Origin: Paramuribaculum sp.
GTDB taxonomy: Bacteria > Bacteroidota > Bacteroidia > Bacteroidales > Muribaculaceae
NCBI GenBank assembly: GCA_029051835.1
Contig: JAIDKJ010000167.1
Location: 1 to 9,482 of the forward strand
Reading direction: 5' to 3'
DNA: 9,482 bases
The position numbers were made by a program, and so were the translations under genes. Shown in pieces: positions 6,825 to 9,482 of the stretch. Under the pieces are notes generated by a model. That model made no database searches, had not been told where the DNA came from, and worked only from the letters and a program-made list of their open reading frames with translations. The first letter of the stretch is position 1, and every line of letters starts with the position of its first letter.

Positions 6825-9479
6825 ATGCAAACCGAACAGATCACCGGCCTCACGGCAAACCAAGTCGAAGAAAACCGCCTGAAATATGGCGAAAACACAC
6901 TCACTCCGCCTCCACGCACACCGGCGTGGAAACTTTTTCTCGACAAATTCCGCGATCCGCTTATAATAATACTGCTGATTGCCGGGGCATTGTCGGTAGG
7001 CATATCATGTTATGAGTACTGGGGTCTGCAAGCCGGCCCCACGGTGTTTTTTGAGCCTACGGGCATATTCGCCGCGATATTGCTGGCCACGGGACTGGCC
7101 TTCTATTTCGAGCAGAAAGCCGACAAGGAATTCGCCATACTCAACAAAGTCAACGACGATGAGCTGATACAGGTGATCCGCGACAGCAATCCCACCATGA
7201 TACCCAAGCGCGAAGTGGTATTCGGCGATATAGTCGTGATCACTACCGGTATGGAAATTCCGGCCGACGGCCAGCTGCTTGAAGCGGTGAGCCTCAACGT
7301 GGACGAATCGACGCTTACCGGCGAGCCGATGGCTCACAAGACCACCGTAGAGGCCGACTTCGACCCCGACGCCACATTCCCCTCCGACCACGTGATGCGC
7401 GGCACGAAAGTGATGGAGGGGCACGGACTGATGAGAGTCACCGCCGTTGGCGACCATACGGAAAACGGCAAGGTGTTCGAAGCCGCCCGAATCGACGATC
7501 AGGTGAAGACACCGCTCGACGAACAGTTTGAGAAACTCGGCCGCATGATCACACGCTTTGCCTACGCTGTGGCCATAGCCATAGTGATGGGCCGCGTGAT
7601 AATGTATTTCATGAACACACAGTTTGAATGGATGTCGTTCATGGCATACCTTCTGCAGACTTTCATGATCGCCGTGACGCTGGTAGTGGTTTCCGTGCCG
7701 GAGGGACTGCCAATGGCTGTCACTCTCGCACTGGCCTACTCGATGCGGCGCATGCTTAAAACAAACAATCTCGTGCGCAAGCTCCACGCCTGCGAAACGA
7801 TGGGTGCCACAACCGTCATCTGCACCGACAAGACCGGCACTCTCACCTGCAACCAGATGCGCGTATCGGCAATGAAACTATCCGACACCATACCGCATGA
7901 CACGATAATGGAGAGCATAGCTGTCAACTCTACCGCCGAGCTTGATCTGAGCGGTCAGAAACCTTCGGTCATAGGCAACCCGACCGAAGGCGCTCTCCTC
8001 CTCTGGCTCCGTGAGCAGGGAGCCGACTACCGTAAGATACGCGAAAGCGTGACCACCATCGACGAGCTGCCATTCACTACCGAACGTAAATATATGGCCA
8101 CAGCGGTAGTCGATGCTTCAGGCCGACGCATGCTGTATGTCAAAGGTGCTCCTGAGATCGTGTTCGCCATGTCGGATGACGCCTGCGGCATGACGCGCAC
8201 GGAAATAGACCGTATGCTTCTGGATTTCCAGAGCCAGGGTATGCGCACACTCGGCTTCGCCTACAAAAACCTTGATGCCGACGAAGATCCGGTGAAAGAT
8301 GGCAAGCTCATCACCGGCGGCCTCACATTCATGGGCATAGCGGCCATAGCCGATCCGATCCGGCCCGACGTGGCTGACGCCGTGAAAGATGTTGCCGATG
8401 CGGGCATCGACGTGAAGATCGTCACCGGCGACACGCCAGCCACAGCCAGAGAGATCGGACGCCAGATAGGAATATGGAAAGACAGTGACAACGCCGACTC
8501 GATCATCACCGGACAGGATTTCGAGGCGCTTGACGACGAGCAGCTCCTGCAGCGTGTGGACGGACTGAAGATAATCGCACGCGCACGTCCGATGGACAAG
8601 AAACGCCTCGTGGAAGCTCTCCAGAGCAAAGGGGAGGTTGTAGCGGTGACAGGCGACGGAACCAACGACGCACCTGCACTGAAAGCCGCACAGGTAGGTC
8701 TGTCGATGGGCGACGGAACATCGGTGGCCAAGGAGGCATCGGACATAACCATCATCGACAACTCATTCTCGTCGATAGGCAAAGCCGTCATGTGGGGACG
8801 CTCGCTCTACCGCAACATACAGCGTTTCATTCTTTTCCAGATGACGGTCAACCTCGTGGCCTGCCTTATAGTGCTTTGCGGAGCATTCATGGGCATGCAG
8901 TCGCCGCTCACCGTCACCCAGATGCTATGGGTCAACCTGATAATGGATACTTTTGCGGCCATGGCGCTGGCATCGCTTCCTCCAACTCCGGCGGTGATGC
9001 ACGACGCTCCTCGCAACCGTAGCCAATTCATCATCACGCAGCCGATGCTCCGGTTTATAGTCGGCACCGGCGGACTGTTTTTCGTGGTGCTGCTCGCTTT
9101 TCTGTATTATCTGAAACACACCGATCTGACTTCGCTCACCCAGATAGGACACCTTCCGCTGCATAATGACACCGGCCTGTCGGCCTACGAACTGTCGCTG
9201 TTTTTCACCACGTTCGTTTTCCTACAGTTCTGGAACATGTTCAATGCCCGCGCATTCGAAACCGGCCGCTCGGCCTTCCACTTCAAAGACTGCGAGGGCT
9301 TCGTAGTCATAGCGGCGATGATACTGACAGGGCAGATACTTATTGTCAACGTCGGCGACGAACTGTTCAACGTAGTACCGCTTCACTGGTCGGACTGGTT
9401 GATAATAACCGTATCCACATCATCGGTGCTATGGATAGGCGAACTGCTAGGAGGGTGGCAACGACGACGCCTATCTTGA
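6825..9479 (+). CDS. P2B-type (PMCA-like) calcium-transporting P-type ATPase
   Basis: This 884-residue inner-membrane pump probably expels Ca2+ from the cytoplasm using ATP. Seen in order: N-terminal cation-ATPase segment (GLTANQVEENRLKYG, 8-22), membrane helices M1 (about 44-62) and M2 (about 79-96), actuator domain with TGEP (165-168), M3 (about 245-262) and M4 with PEGLP (292-296), phosphorylation site DKTGT (Asp335), nucleotide-binding KGAPE (Lys440), TGDTPAT (534-540), hinge DGTND (611-615), and M5-M10 from about 665 to 875. M6 carries NLIMD (N704, D708) and M5 carries FQMTVN, which fit the single Ca2+ site of P2B pumps better than the two sites of SERCA-type P2A pumps. The protein ends soon after M10 (GGWQRRRLS), so it lacks the calmodulin-binding tail of eukaryotic PMCA. 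The ATG at 6825 was chosen because family similarity begins there; ATG 6798 would add 9 residues and TTG 6777 would add 16. It follows the purT terminator and is probably transcribed alone. Another divalent cation as substrate cannot be excluded. Confidence 0.92.
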   Translation: MQTEQITGLTANQVEENRLKYGENTLTPPPRTPAWKLFLDKFRDPLIIILLIAGALSVGISCYEYWGLQAGPTVFFEPTGIFAAILLATGLAFYFEQKADKEFAILNKVNDDELIQVIRDSNPTMIPKREVVFGDIVVITTGMEIPADGQLLEAVSLNVDESTLTGEPMAHKTTVEADFDPDATFPSDHVMRGTKVMEGHGLMRVTAVGDHTENGKVFEAARIDDQVKTPLDEQFEKLGRMITRFAYAVAIAIVMGRVIMYFMNTQFEWMSFMAYLLQTFMIAVTLVVVSVPEGLPMAVTLALAYSMRRMLKTNNLVRKLHACETMGATTVICTDKTGTLTCNQMRVSAMKLSDTIPHDTIMESIAVNSTAELDLSGQKPSVIGNPTEGALLLWLREQGADYRKIRESVTTIDELPFTTERKYMATAVVDASGRRMLYVKGAPEIVFAMSDDACGMTRTEIDRMLLDFQSQGMRTLGFAYKNLDADEDPVKDGKLITGGLTFMGIAAIADPIRPDVADAVKDVADAGIDVKIVTGDTPATAREIGRQIGIWKDSDNADSIITGQDFEALDDEQLLQRVDGLKIIARARPMDKKRLVEALQSKGEVVAVTGDGTNDAPALKAAQVGLSMGDGTSVAKEASDITIIDNSFSSIGKAVMWGRSLYRNIQRFILFQMTVNLVACLIVLCGAFMGMQSPLTVTQMLWVNLIMDTFAAMALASLPPTPAVMHDAPRNRSQFIITQPMLRFIVGTGGLFFVVLLAFLYYLKHTDLTSLTQIGHLPLHNDTGLSAYELSLFFTTFVFLQFWNMFNARAFETGRSAFHFKDCEGFVVIAAMILTGQILIVNVGDELFNVVPLHWSDWLIITVSTSSVLWIGELLGGWQRRRLS

Positions 9480-9482
9480 GGC

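Noticed and set aside
7005..7787. 260-codon open frame on the - strand inside the ATPase gene
   Set aside because: Its His-rich composition mirrors the opposite-strand coding sequence and it has no plausible promoter or motif.

Overview
The window looks like chromosomal DNA from a Bacteroidales bacterium, most likely a Muribaculaceae-type gut lineage. The reasons are: promoter elements of the Bacteroidetes form (TTTG, about 20 bp, then TAnnTTTG), no Shine-Dalgarno sequences ahead of the starts, AT-rich leaders beside fairly GC-rich genes, a fimbrillin-like surface protein end, and a non-canonical EF-G of the type carried by Bacteroides relatives. The family placement is inferred from protein resemblance by memory and was not tested by a search.

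Layout, left to right. Bases 1-372 are the 3' end of a + strand gene for a fimbrillin-like surface protein. A strong hairpin at 432-461 lies between it and the convergent EF-G paralog gene (526-2680 region, - strand). A 248-bp AT-rich region (2681-2928) separates the EF-G gene from the divergent lon gene (2929-5316, + strand); it holds a lon promoter and a 16-bp palindrome. Next comes purT (5456-6646, + strand) behind a textbook Bacteroidetes promoter, then a hairpin terminator at 6676-6709. The last gene is a complete P2B-type calcium-pumping ATPase (6825-9479, + strand), ending three bases before the window does.

Each gene appears to be its own transcription unit; there is no multi-gene operon. 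The functional theme is ordinary physiology: protein quality control (Lon), translation under special conditions (EF-G paralog), purine synthesis (PurT), and calcium export. I see no mobile element, CRISPR array, tRNA, rRNA or defence system.

The most interesting item is the EF-G. Its G domain has Ala where translational GTPases carry the catalytic His (DCPGADDF rather than DTPGHVDF), Gln in place of Lys in the NKxD motif, and an altered switch I. This matches the idea of an EF-G2-type factor that works without GTP hydrolysis, as described for Bacteroides thetaiotaomicron, where the gene is turned on in carbon starvation by the CRP-like regulator Cur. The palindrome upstream has the half-site format used by the CRP/FNR family, so a similar control is possible here but unproven.
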